From Hydrogenophaga sp. (GTDB lineage Bacteria > Pseudomonadota > Gammaproteobacteria > Burkholderiales > Burkholderiaceae_C), in assembly GCF_030651625.1 (NCBI RefSeq), contig NZ_JAUSCF010000002.1, positions 62,001-126,000 of the forward strand: a DNA stretch of 64,000 nt, read 5' to 3'. This document shows, piece after piece, positions 7,445 through 17,860 of this stretch (position 1 is its first letter; every line of letters starts with the position of its first letter). A model generated the notes under the pieces. The model was not told the DNA's origin. It searched no databases and saw only the letters and a program-made list of their open reading frames with translations. Position numbers and translations under genes: made by a program.

Positions 7445-9787
7445 ATGCCAGTGGCACCAACCGACGAACTGCTGCCCATGCCCGACGGCGCTGACGCGCC
7501 CCTGGGCGAAGTGGCGGTGCGAACCCTGTGCGATTTCGCCGCCCGCAACGGTGATCTGGACCTGCGCTTTTCAGCTTCACCCAGCGGCCAGGAAGGTGTG
7601 GCCGGTCACAACACGGTGGCCGCCCGGCGCGGCCCGGCTTACCAGCGTGAACTGCCCTTGTCTGCGACCTGGCGGGGTCTGCGCGTACAGGGCCGTGCCG
7701 ACGGCTTCGACAACCAGGCGGGGCGACTTGAAGAGATCAAAACCCACCGCGGCGACCCGGCCCGCATCAAGCCCTCACAACAGGCATTGCACTGGGCGCA
7801 GGTCCGGGTGTATGGCTGGATGCTCTGCGACCAGCTCGGCCTGACCGAACTCGACATCGCGCTGGTGTATTTCCACATCGACACCGGGGTAGAGACGCCA
7901 CTGCTGCAGCGCCACCAGTCTGACGATCTTCGCGCTCACTTCGAGGGCCTGTGTGAACGGTACATCGCCTGGGCGCGCAGCGAGTCGCTACACCGCTTCC
8001 AGCGAGACACAGCCTTGCGCGCCCTGGCGTTCCCGTTCCCATCCTTTCGGGCCGGCCAGCGCCCGCTGGCCGAAGCGGTGTACCGCCACCACGGTGCGGC
8101 ACGCACGCTGTTGGCGCAGGCCCCCACCGGCATCGGCAAGACCGTGGCCACGCTTTTTGCGGCGCTCAAGGCAGCACCCGCCGCGAACACCGATCAATTG
8201 CTCTATCTGACCGCAAAAACCACCGGGCGAGCTCTGGCGCTGGACGGCCTGCGCCGCCTGGGTATGGCTGTCTCCGGCGCCACGGTGCGCGTGCTCGAAC
8301 GCGTGGCGCGCGACAAAGCCTGCGAGCACACCGACAAGGCCTGCCATGGCGAGTCCTGCCCACTGGCACGTGGCTTTCACGATCGCCTTCCCGCCGCCCG
8401 GGAGAATGCGGCCCGCACCGGCTGGCTCGACCAGACCAGCTTGCGCGACGTCGCCCTGCGGCACCAGGTGTGCCCATACCACCTGGGCCAGGAAATGCTG
8501 CGCTGGAGCGACGTGGTGGTTGGCGATTACAACCACTTTTTCGACCTCCATGCGCACGCCTGGGCGCTTGCCGTGGACGAAGGCCGCCGGGTGGCCCTGC
8601 TGGTGGACGAAGCGCACAACCTGATCGAACGCGCACGCCAGATGTATTCGGCTGAACTGCATCCCGCCACCCTGGCCGCACTGCGCCTGAGTCCGCCGGC
8701 AGGGCTGGGTGCGTCACTGGACCGCCTGCACCGGGCCTGGGGAACTGTGGCCATCGCTTCTGGCGCTGAACACGCACTGCTCGATGAGCTGCCCGAAGGA
8801 TGGGTCACCGCCCTGCAACTGCACAGCACCGACCTGACCGAGCACCTGGCCCGCGCCGATGACGCCGCGCACCCGGTCGATCCACGCGTGCAGGCCTGGT
8901 TGTTCGAGGTGCTGGGGTTTCTGCGTTTGGCAGAAAACTTTGCCGACCACTCCCTGGTGGAACTCACGCGCACACCCCTTACCGGGCGGGCGCGCAAGCC
9001 CCGCGCGGCGATCGCCATCCGCAACCTGGTGCCCGGCCCGATGCTCGCCGCGCGCTGGAGCGCAGCGCAAGCGGTCACCCTGTTCTCTGCCACGCTCACG
9101 CCCATGAACTACGTGACGGACCTGTTGGGCCTGCCCAGCGATACCACCCGGCTCGATGTGCCCTCGCCCTTCTCCACCGAGCAGCTCGCCGTGCGCGTGG
9201 CACCGCACATTTCCACCCGCTGGCGCGACCGCGCCGGCTCGCTCGATGAGCTGGTGATGGCGATCGCCACGCAATACCAGCACACGCCGGGGAACTACCT
9301 CGCCTTCTTCAGCAGCTTTGACTACCTGCAGCAGGCACTGGCACGCTTGCAGTCGCTGCACCCAACGCTTCCGGTCTGGGCACAGTCACGCGCCATGAAC
9401 GAGCCGGAGCGTGAAGCCTTCATAGCGCGCTTCACCGAAGCCGGGCAAGGCGTCGGCTTTGCGGTGCTGGGTGGTGCCTTTGGTGAAGGCATCGATCTGC
9501 CCGGCCGGCGCCTGGTGGGTGCCTTCATTGCCACGCTGGGCCTGCCGCAGGTGAACCCGCTCAACGAACGCCTCCGCCAACGGCTGCAGCGCCGGTTCGG
9601 ACGGGGCTACGACTACGCCTACCAGTTCCCCGGGCTGCAAAAAGTCGTGCAAGCAGCGGGTCGGGTGATCCGCAGCGAAGATGACCGCGGCGTGGTGTTG
9701 CTGCTGGACGACCGCTTTGCACGAGGGGACGTGCGCCGACTGCTTCCTGCGTGGTGGCATGTTGAAACCATGCCGAGCTCACTGTAG
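7445..9787 (+). CDS. Cas4-like nuclease fused to XPD/DinG-family DNA helicase
   Basis: A 780-residue protein with two modules. Residues about 60-180 carry a PD-(D/E)XK nuclease core: RVQGRAD, then LEEIKTHRG, then QALHWAQVRVYGWML, the order seen in Cas4/RecB-type nucleases. Residues about 195-780 form an SF2 iron-sulfur helicase: Walker A APTGIGKT (about 225-232), a four-cysteine FeS region (CEHTDKACHGESC, then CPYH), Walker B DEAH in LLVDEAHNL, the SAT motif in LFSATLTPM, GGAFGEGIDLPG, and the Q-X2-GRXIR motif in VQAAGRVIR. Probably a repair helicase with built-in nuclease. The frame is intact and shows no link to a CRISPR locus. Confidence 0.85.
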   Translation: MPVAPTDELLPMPDGADAPLGEVAVRTLCDFAARNGDLDLRFSASPSGQEGVAGHNTVAARRGPAYQRELPLSATWRGLRVQGRADGFDNQAGRLEEIKTHRGDPARIKPSQQALHWAQVRVYGWMLCDQLGLTELDIALVYFHIDTGVETPLLQRHQSDDLRAHFEGLCERYIAWARSESLHRFQRDTALRALAFPFPSFRAGQRPLAEAVYRHHGAARTLLAQAPTGIGKTVATLFAALKAAPAANTDQLLYLTAKTTGRALALDGLRRLGMAVSGATVRVLERVARDKACEHTDKACHGESCPLARGFHDRLPAARENAARTGWLDQTSLRDVALRHQVCPYHLGQEMLRWSDVVVGDYNHFFDLHAHAWALAVDEGRRVALLVDEAHNLIERARQMYSAELHPATLAALRLSPPAGLGASLDRLHRAWGTVAIASGAEHALLDELPEGWVTALQLHSTDLTEHLARADDAAHPVDPRVQAWLFEVLGFLRLAENFADHSLVELTRTPLTGRARKPRAAIAIRNLVPGPMLAARWSAAQAVTLFSATLTPMNYVTDLLGLPSDTTRLDVPSPFSTEQLAVRVAPHISTRWRDRAGSLDELVMAIATQYQHTPGNYLAFFSSFDYLQQALARLQSLHPTLPVWAQSRAMNEPEREAFIARFTEAGQGVGFAVLGGAFGEGIDLPGRRLVGAFIATLGLPQVNPLNERLRQRLQRRFGRGYDYAYQFPGLQKVVQAAGRVIRSEDDRGVVLLLDDRFARGDVRRLLPAWWHVETMPSSL

Positions 9788-9804
9788 GCCATGCTCGCCG
9801 GGCA

Positions 9805-9830
9805 GCTGACCGTCAGGCGGAACGGTCAGC
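9805..9830. terminator. Hairpin between convergent helicase and cbbX genes
   Basis: A perfect 9-bp stem, GCTGACCGT at 9805-9813 opposite ACGGTCAGC at 9822-9830, spans the cbbX stop codon in the 25-base convergent gap. There is no clear U-tract on either side, so termination activity is uncertain. Confidence 0.35.
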
Positions 9831-10763
9831 AAACAGCCGGCTCGCCAGGATGTCCGCGGGCATGAGGGTGGTGAGGTCATCGCGCGTGAGCGCACGGTCA
9901 CGGTCCACAAACAGGCGGCTGGCCTGACGCAGCCGTGCGCGATCCAGCGCGTTGCGCACGCTGCGCGCATTCGCAAAGTGCGGCAGCGGGATGCGGCGCT
10001 GAACGTAACTTTCAAAAGCTTCGCGCGCGCCTTCGCCGAAGCGGTAGTTCATTGTGCCCAGCATGCGGTCGGCGATGTCCAGCAGCTCTCCCTGGTCGTA
10101 ATCAGGGAAGTCGAGGTGGTGCGCGATACGCGACGACAAACCGGGGTTGGACTTGAAGAAGGTGTCCATGCGGTCTTTGTAGCCCGCCACGATGACGACC
10201 AGGTCGTCACGCTGGTTTTCCATCACCTGCAACAGGATCTCGATGGCTTCCTGGCCATAGTCTCGTTCGTTCTCGGGGCGATACAGATAGTAGGCCTCGT
10301 CGATAAACAGCACGCCGCCCATGGCCTTCTTGAGCACTTCTTTGGTCTTGGGTGCCGTGTGACCGATGTACTGGCCCACCAGGTCGTCGCGTGTGACGCT
10401 CACCACATGGCCCTTTCGCACATAACCCAGCCGGTGCAGGATTTCCGCCATGCGCATGGCCACCGTGGTCTTGCCGGTGCCGGGGTTACCGGTGAAGCTC
10501 ATGTGCAGCGACGGCGTTTGCGCCTGCAGGCCCAGATTGAGCCGCAGCTTGTCGACCACCAGCAGCGCCGCAATGTCGCGGATGCGCGCCTTCACCGGCG
10601 CCAGCCCGATGAGGTCGCGGTCCAGCTCGTCCATGACCGCCTCGACCTGGCTCTGCGACAGTACCTCGTTGACGGTGCGTGCCGCTTTGTCAGGCGCGGC
10701 AGCTGGAGCCGGTGCGGCCGAGTCAAGAGCTGCGCCTGGGATGTGGTAACTCGGTGCATTCAT
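9813..10763 (-). CDS. cbbX: CbbX, AAA+ Rubisco activase (red type)
   Basis: A 316-residue hexameric AAA+ ATPase that remodels inhibited red-type Rubisco by acting on the C-terminal tail of CbbL. Walker A is GNPGTGKT, Walker B is [12 protein letters not shown], and the pore-loop region [13 protein letters not shown] and the arginine-finger region SNPGLSSRI are present. An Ala/Pro-rich N-terminal extension of about 25 residues precedes the AAA domain. It is third in cbbL-cbbS-cbbX, separated from cbbS by 112 bases containing an interspersed repeat, an interruption that may lower its expression relative to cbbLS. Confidence 0.97.
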   Translation of the reverse strand: MNAPSYHIPGAALDSAAPAPAAAPDKAARTVNEVLSQSQVEAVMDELDRDLIGLAPVKARIRDIAALLVVDKLRLNLGLQAQTPSLHMSFTGNPGTGKTTVAMRMAEILHRLGYVRKGHVVSVTRDDLVGQYIGHTAPKTKEVLKKAMGGVLFIDEAYYLYRPENERDYGQEAIEILLQVMENQRDDLVVIVAGYKDRMDTFFKSNPGLSSRIAHHLDFPDYDQGELLDIADRMLGTMNYRFGEGAREAFESYVQRRIPLPHFANARSVRNALDRARLRQASRLFVDRDRALTRDDLTTLMPADILASRLFADRSA

Positions 10764-10785
10764 GGCAAGCCTCCGGAGCGAGCTG

Positions 10786-10872
10786 TCTTCATCCAGAGAT
10801 GCCGCGGAACCGGCTTTGCCGGGCCGCTGGCATCGCCCCCTTGAGGGGGAGCGCCGCAGGCGCGCGGGGGTG
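10786..10872. repeat. Interspersed GC-rich repeat inside the cbb operon
   Basis: This reversed, shorter copy of the element at 26490-26605 has GGAACCGGCTTTGCCGGGCC, then a CCCCCTTGAGGGGG palindrome, then CGCAGG and a GGGGGTGT end. It lies in the cbbS-cbbX spacer and can form a strong GC hairpin on the operon transcript. Confidence 0.7.
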
Positions 10873-10875
10873 TCC

Positions 10876-11313
10876 TCAAGAATACCTTTCGGACTCGGGC
10901 GTGTCGGTGGCGTAGCTGTGCACCGTGTAGCGAATGGAGCGGCCTCCGACCTCTTGCCGCGAGAGGCCGAAGCCCGGCTCGGTGGCAGGCCGGTTCACGA
11001 TGAAGCTCATCACGATCGACTCGGTGTTGCGCGTCGAGTCAAAAGCCATCATGCGGATGTAGTGGTTGGGGAACGTCTTGCGGCAGGCGTGCAACTCCAC
11101 CATCACGCCGGCGGCGTCGTTCAGATCGAACATCGGGTTGCCGAACATTTCCCAGTAGGTGTTGCGCGGGTGTGGATCATCGGTGTATTCGACGCTCCAG
11201 GCGTAACCTTTCTTCAGACCGTATTCAATCTGCATCACGATCTCGGCGTCGGTGAGGTCGGGGAGAAAGCTGAACTGGCCCTGCGTCAGGCGGCCGGTGG
11301 GGTTGGTCATCAT
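10876..11313 (-). CDS. cbbS: Ribulose-bisphosphate carboxylase small subunit, form IC (red type)
   Basis: A 145-residue small subunit with the red-type features [14 protein letters not shown] at the N-terminus, [12 protein letters not shown] in the middle, and a C-terminal extension (about residues 110-145) that forms the extra beta-hairpin of red-type enzymes. Two ATG codons are adjacent; the first lies at good distance from an AAGGAG Shine-Dalgarno. It follows cbbL by 12 bases, so the two are certainly co-transcribed, and it assembles with eight CbbL subunits. Confidence 0.97.
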   Translation of the reverse strand: MMTNPTGRLTQGQFSFLPDLTDAEIVMQIEYGLKKGYAWSVEYTDDPHPRNTYWEMFGNPMFDLNDAAGVMVELHACRKTFPNHYIRMMAFDSTRNTESIVMSFIVNRPATEPGFGLSRQEVGGRSIRYTVHSYATDTPESERYS

Positions 11314-11325
11314 GGTGGTTTCTCC

Positions 11326-13188
<1,863 letters not shown>

Positions 13189-16100
13189 ATGGCCACAGAC
13201 AAAAGGCCTGCACCCGGTAACCCGGACGCTGCCAGCGCGACGGACGAACGCGAGGGACTGAGCAACGCCAGCGTGTCCATCGATACCGCCATGCTGTCCC
13301 GGCGCTTCCTGCCCAGCATCGATCTGATCGACACCAACGAAAGAGAGCTGGCAAGCCTGAGCGACGACAACAAGCAGCGCCTGTTGGCCACCCGTGTGAG
13401 CGACGTCACCCACTTCAGGGTAGGGCTCGGCACCTTGCACGAGCATGCCAAGATCGCTCGCGAGCTGTTGCCTGAAGTGCGCGCGCTGCCCAGCCAGGTG
13501 CGAGGCATGCTGCTCAACCCGGACCGCAGTCCGGCGCCGCGTGTGAGCGTGCAGCCCACCTTGCCGCACCAGAGCTCGCCCCTGGGGCGCGGTGTGCTGA
13601 CCGACGAGCTGGGCGTGTTCACGCTGGCCCTGCCCCCTGTGACCGAGGCGCAGCGAAAACAGTGGCTGGCCGAAGGCCTGGGGTTGCGCATCACTGGCGC
13701 AGACAACGCCACCGCCAGCGTGGTCGCCGTTCTGCCCGGCCAGGGCCGGCAGGCCCTGGGCGAACTGGTCATGTCTCGCGCGCTGCGCCCCTTGCCGCAA
13801 GGCATCATCGGCGCGCTGATCGATCTGGTGGAAGACCTGCCCGGCGTGACCGCTGGCAAGGACGTCGGTGGGCACCCGATCCCCACCGTCAAGGTGCAAC
13901 TGGGCCACGACGCCTGCGGCATCACCTTCGAGCAGGACACCGCCGTGCGCCGCTTTCCCTACAAGATGCTGGTTCGCCTGATCGAACCCCGCACCACCAC
14001 CGTCAACCGCGTGTTCATTCCACGGTTGCCTGGTACCACGGGCGCACCACCGACCACCGCACTGGCCATGATGGTCCCGGACTGGAACCCCTCGCTGACA
14101 CTGGCACTGGGTGCTTCCACCACGCGCTTTGTCGAACGCCTGCCGGTGGACAAACCGATCAGCGTCGACGGCTTCCGGGACCAGCTCATCGGCGTACGGG
14201 GCAATACCATTGGCGCGGAACGCACCGTACCCATGGCCGGCACGCTGGGACTGGGCTATGTGCTCAATCTGGCACAGGTATGGAAGTTCCAGGGCCTTGC
14301 GCTGGGCAACCTGCTGTACTCCCTGCCACTGGCTCCCGGTGAGCAGCAGCGCATCGCCATCTCCGAACGCGTGGCCAGCGCTTCGGTGCGCGAAATAGAG
14401 CAACTCGACATCGCTGAACGACAGCATTCCTCGCTGCGCGAGGACGCGTCGTCACAGGCCGTGTTTTCCTCGGCTTTCGAAGAACATGTGGCGGCCTCAT
14501 CAAGCTACCGCAACGAGGCGCGTTCGTCCAGCTGGGGCGTGGCGGGTGGTATCGGCGCCATTCTGGGCCCGGTGGCCATCGGCATCGGGGCCGGGGGTGG
14601 CGGCGGCAAAAGCAGCAACAACGGCAGCACCCGCAGCGCACTGGATGGCGCACGCAGCTACACCAGCACCGCCGCCGAAGACATGCATCGCAGCGTGGAG
14701 CGACAGGCCTCGGCACGCCGCAGTGCACAGCGCTCGTCGATCCGTCTGGCCACCGAGACCGATCGCGAAACGGTGACCACCAAGGTCATCACCAACCACA
14801 ACAAGGCCCATGCACTGACCATGCAGTACTGGGAGGTGCTGCGCAAGTTCATCAGCACCACCGAGGTCGAAGGCGTCAATCTGGTGTGTTTCGTTCCGCT
14901 GGACGTGGTGCGATTCCTGCCGGCCGGGCAGCAACTGGAGCTCACGAACACAGCGGGCGTGGACACGCGCAGCGAGGTGCTTGCCCGCTACGCATTGATG
15001 CACCGCCACAGCGATGTGATCCAGCCCAGCCTGCCGCAACGCCACCGCGAGGGCTTGCGACTTCTGGAAGACTTCGCCGCCAATCCGCGATCGAACGTCA
15101 ACATCGCTGGACCGGCAGCACAAACCATGGTGTTTTCCTTGCGGGGTCGCTTCATACCCTACGAGCGCTTGTCGGTGCGCGTGCTGCTGCGCGGCGGCAG
15201 GCAACTGGGGCCAGTGCAACTCGATTCACCCCTGACCGTGATTCCGGGCAAGCAGTTCGGCACGCAGATCGAGTTCGTGGGTGAGCTGCGGCGATTGCGG
15301 GAAGAGGGACCGATGGTGGGCATGACCGGCTCATTGCTGATTCCGGATTCGGTGGACCCAAGCGAGATCATCGCCTTTGAGATCCGGCGCTGGTTCGACA
15401 CCCTGAACTACCCGCTGGACCCCGCCAAGAACCCGCAGTACCAGGCCCTGCTCGCAATCCAGAACCTGTTGCCGGGTTTCAATCCCGCCTCTATCGAAAC
15501 CTCGGTTCGCCTCACGCCGGCCCAGCTTGAAGCCGAAATTGGAGGGCCAATGGTCACGACGTTTCGTGCCTTGCCCAACGGGGTGGCACCATCGCGCGCC
15601 GCCGATGGCCTGAGCAGCCTGGTCGAGCTTCCACCCGGGGGACTGCCGATTGCCGCCGTCGAAACCAACCCCAGCCTGAGTTTTCGCGACCTCATGAAAA
15701 TCGAACGTACGCTGCAGCATGTGGTGCGCCATACGCTGGTCTATTCCAAGGCTGTGTGGTCATCGCTCACGCCTGAAGAGCGCGTGGTGATGCTGGAGGG
15801 TTACACCATCGGCCTTCCGGCCAGCGGACTGGACGCCGACGGCATGACCGACCCGAGCCAGCACGTGCCCTTGCTCAACTGCATCTGCAACCAGGTACTG
15901 GGTTACTACGGCAACTGCATGGTGATGCCCTTCTCCATCCCCGCTTCGCTGGCGGTGGCGCTTGCAGGCGATCCCGATGCCGAAGATGCCGAAGACCGTG
16001 AGCCGCTCACCACTGCGTCGGTGCAGGATGCACTGACCCAGTTCCACCGCGAGGCCTTTTCGCCACCCCAATCGCACTTCACCTTGCCCACCCGTGGCGT

Positions 16101-16806
16101 GCTGGGTGAAGCCGTCCTCGGGAACTGCTCCGCAGCAGAAAAGATCGATCTCACCCGCTTCTGGAACTGGCAGGACTCACCCGCAGACGAGGCCACAGCC
16201 ATCGGCAACGTGGGATTTCGAACCAACAACCTCGCGGGCCTGAGCGCCGCTTCTGCCCTGGCTGCGACACCCACCATCGTGAACAATGTGGCGGGTGATG
16301 GCGGCAGCAATGGACTGGGAGCCCTCGCCCAGGCCCTGGCCACTGGCGGCGCCGCAGCGCAAGGCTTCTCCACCGACTTCCTGGGTCACAGCGTGCTCAC
16401 AGCCCTGGGCGGCAAGACCATCGACAGCGCCGAGGCGGCACGCAAGGACGCACTGGCATCGGCCACCCAGATGGCCGACAAGGCACTGGCTGCGAGCGTG
16501 GACGTGTTCAAGTCGAAGACGGCAGCAGAAAAAGCGTCAGACGAAAAGAAGGCGGCTTCGTCACCTGTCGATGCGGCGCTCAAGGACCTCAAGGAAAACG
16601 CGCCGTCCTACCTGATCGCCGCCGGCAATACCGGCGACCCCACCAAGGCCTTGCTGTTTGCCGCCAGCAAGATTGGTGCGCTCACCGGTGGCGCCGGCCT
16701 GCCCAAAGACAAAGCCGAGCTGCTGCTGGCCGCCTACGACAAGAAGGAAGGCGGCAACCGAACACCGGCGAGCACCGCCTGGCTCACCGCCCTTGGCCTG
16801 ATCTGA
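13189..16806 (+). CDS. Very large protein of unknown function (1205 residues)
   Basis: I do not recognise a characterised family. The ATG at 13189 follows AAGGAG; the frame is open 27 codons further upstream without support. Visible features: residues about 105-200 resemble a carboxypeptidase-regulatory-like beta domain (GRGVLTDELGVFTLALPP); about 365-395 read LGLGYVLNLAQVWKFQG and LLYSLPLAPGEQQRIAISER; about 447-475 are a Gly/Ala hydrophobic segment ending in five glycines; about 535-560 contain NHNKAHALTMQYWEVLR; about 895-912 are Cys-rich (CICNQVLGYYGNC); about 966-998 contain TRGVLGEAVLG and LTRFWNWQDSP; about 1083-1143 are an Ala/Lys-rich probable coiled coil. There is no signal peptide. 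It forms an operon with the next gene. Confidence 0.85.
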   Translation: MATDKRPAPGNPDAASATDEREGLSNASVSIDTAMLSRRFLPSIDLIDTNERELASLSDDNKQRLLATRVSDVTHFRVGLGTLHEHAKIARELLPEVRALPSQVRGMLLNPDRSPAPRVSVQPTLPHQSSPLGRGVLTDELGVFTLALPPVTEAQRKQWLAEGLGLRITGADNATASVVAVLPGQGRQALGELVMSRALRPLPQGIIGALIDLVEDLPGVTAGKDVGGHPIPTVKVQLGHDACGITFEQDTAVRRFPYKMLVRLIEPRTTTVNRVFIPRLPGTTGAPPTTALAMMVPDWNPSLTLALGASTTRFVERLPVDKPISVDGFRDQLIGVRGNTIGAERTVPMAGTLGLGYVLNLAQVWKFQGLALGNLLYSLPLAPGEQQRIAISERVASASVREIEQLDIAERQHSSLREDASSQAVFSSAFEEHVAASSSYRNEARSSSWGVAGGIGAILGPVAIGIGAGGGGGKSSNNGSTRSALDGARSYTSTAAEDMHRSVERQASARRSAQRSSIRLATETDRETVTTKVITNHNKAHALTMQYWEVLRKFISTTEVEGVNLVCFVPLDVVRFLPAGQQLELTNTAGVDTRSEVLARYALMHRHSDVIQPSLPQRHREGLRLLEDFAANPRSNVNIAGPAAQTMVFSLRGRFIPYERLSVRVLLRGGRQLGPVQLDSPLTVIPGKQFGTQIEFVGELRRLREEGPMVGMTGSLLIPDSVDPSEIIAFEIRRWFDTLNYPLDPAKNPQYQALLAIQNLLPGFNPASIETSVRLTPAQLEAEIGGPMVTTFRALPNGVAPSRAADGLSSLVELPPGGLPIAAVETNPSLSFRDLMKIERTLQHVVRHTLVYSKAVWSSLTPEERVVMLEGYTIGLPASGLDADGMTDPSQHVPLLNCICNQVLGYYGNCMVMPFSIPASLAVALAGDPDAEDAEDREPLTTASVQDALTQFHREAFSPPQSHFTLPTRGVLGEAVLGNCSAAEKIDLTRFWNWQDSPADEATAIGNVGFRTNNLAGLSAASALAATPTIVNNVAGDGGSNGLGALAQALATGGAAAQGFSTDFLGHSVLTALGGKTIDSAEAARKDALASATQMADKALAASVDVFKSKTAAEKASDEKKAASSPVDAALKDLKENAPSYLIAAGNTGDPTKALLFAASKIGALTGGAGLPKDKAELLLAAYDKKEGGNRTPASTAWLTALGLI

Positions 16807-16816
16807 GGAGAACACC

Positions 16817-17833
16817 ATGCCCGAGACCCAACCCGCTGCATCTGCGGCCACAGCCAGCGACCAGGCGTTCACCAGCATGATGGACGTGCTGATCGAAATC
16901 ATGCGTTCGGGGGTGCGCCCCGACGTGCTCGAAGCCCAGCGCATCCTGCTGCAGCGACTGGCGCACCAGGGCGACGTGTTCCCCGCACGCATACCGGCAC
17001 CGCTCAACATCACCGAGATCGGGGGTTACCTGAATCTGCTGGAGCGTGCCGGCCTGCACGAGACCCGCGCTTCTGCCGTGGCCAGTGCCCTGGGGGTGGC
17101 CGCGCCACCGCCGCAAAGCGTGTCCCTGATCGGCTCAACGCCAGTGGGCTTTGTCGACATCGGCAATGACCGGCCACCCGGCCCTGCACACCCCAGCGTG
17201 CTTCCCACGCTCCATGTGCGCGCCGACTTTGCCACGCCGCTGATGGAGGCGCGCGCTCAAGTGCAAGCCCTTGGATGCCAATTGCCACTTCGCGCGCCTC
17301 GCCCCGCCCTTCCCGCCAACCTCCCGGGGGCCGAGCCGACCGGTCTGGACGAATCACTCTTGATGGGTGTGCTCGGGCGACGGCTGGCAGTCTTTCCTGG
17401 CAACGTGCTGCACGATCCGACCGTGGACGCCGTGGTCATCGCGCGGCCTGAGTCGCCCGATACCGAACCCTTCCGGGCCGTGGCGCGGGAACTGGGTGAA
17501 GGGGCGCTGGTGCCAGAGGCCCGCTGGGTGGCCCTGCGCGCGTCAAGCACTGCTGTGGCCATTGATCCCGCAGAGGACCGCCGGTATGTGGATCTGGCCC
17601 CTTTTCTCTCGCAGGCCGGCTGGATCCATCCTTCACCCCTGGCGCTGCCGACATCGCTGGGCCAGGCAGGAACGCTGACGCAATGGATCAACCTCACAGG
17701 CCTGATCGCGGGTGAAACGCTGCTGGGCGACGAACTCGCGCTGCTCTACCCGCCGGCGATGATCGCGCGCTCTGCGCTGGCGGCTTTCATTGGCTGGCGC
17801 TGGAACGGTGATCGATTTGCCGCGCCCGCCTGA
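16817..17833 (+). CDS. Protein of unknown function, partner of the 1205-residue protein
   Basis: A 338-residue protein starting 10 bases after the preceding stop, with GAGGAG before its ATG, so the two are translated from one message. I recognise no family. The first about 90 residues are predicted mainly helical (FTSMMDVLIEIMRSGVRPDVLEAQRILLQRLAHQGD). The rest is Pro/Leu-rich, with a stretch VLGRRLAVFPGNVLHDPTVDAVVIARPESPD and a Trp-containing C-terminus AFIGWRWNGDRF. There is no signal peptide or clear membrane segment. Composition and GC content look native. It ends 27 bases from the convergent CorC-type gene. Confidence 0.85.
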   Translation: MPETQPAASAATASDQAFTSMMDVLIEIMRSGVRPDVLEAQRILLQRLAHQGDVFPARIPAPLNITEIGGYLNLLERAGLHETRASAVASALGVAAPPPQSVSLIGSTPVGFVDIGNDRPPGPAHPSVLPTLHVRADFATPLMEARAQVQALGCQLPLRAPRPALPANLPGAEPTGLDESLLMGVLGRRLAVFPGNVLHDPTVDAVVIARPESPDTEPFRAVARELGEGALVPEARWVALRASSTAVAIDPAEDRRYVDLAPFLSQAGWIHPSPLALPTSLGQAGTLTQWINLTGLIAGETLLGDELALLYPPAMIARSALAAFIGWRWNGDRFAAPA

Positions 17834-17860
17834 GATGGCATCCCACAAGGGGTCTGTGGT

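Noticed and set aside
7600..8000. Cas4-like nuclease domain as a hint of a CRISPR-Cas locus
   Set aside because: It is fused to an XPD-type helicase, and no cas1/cas2, other cas genes or repeat-spacer arrays are visible.
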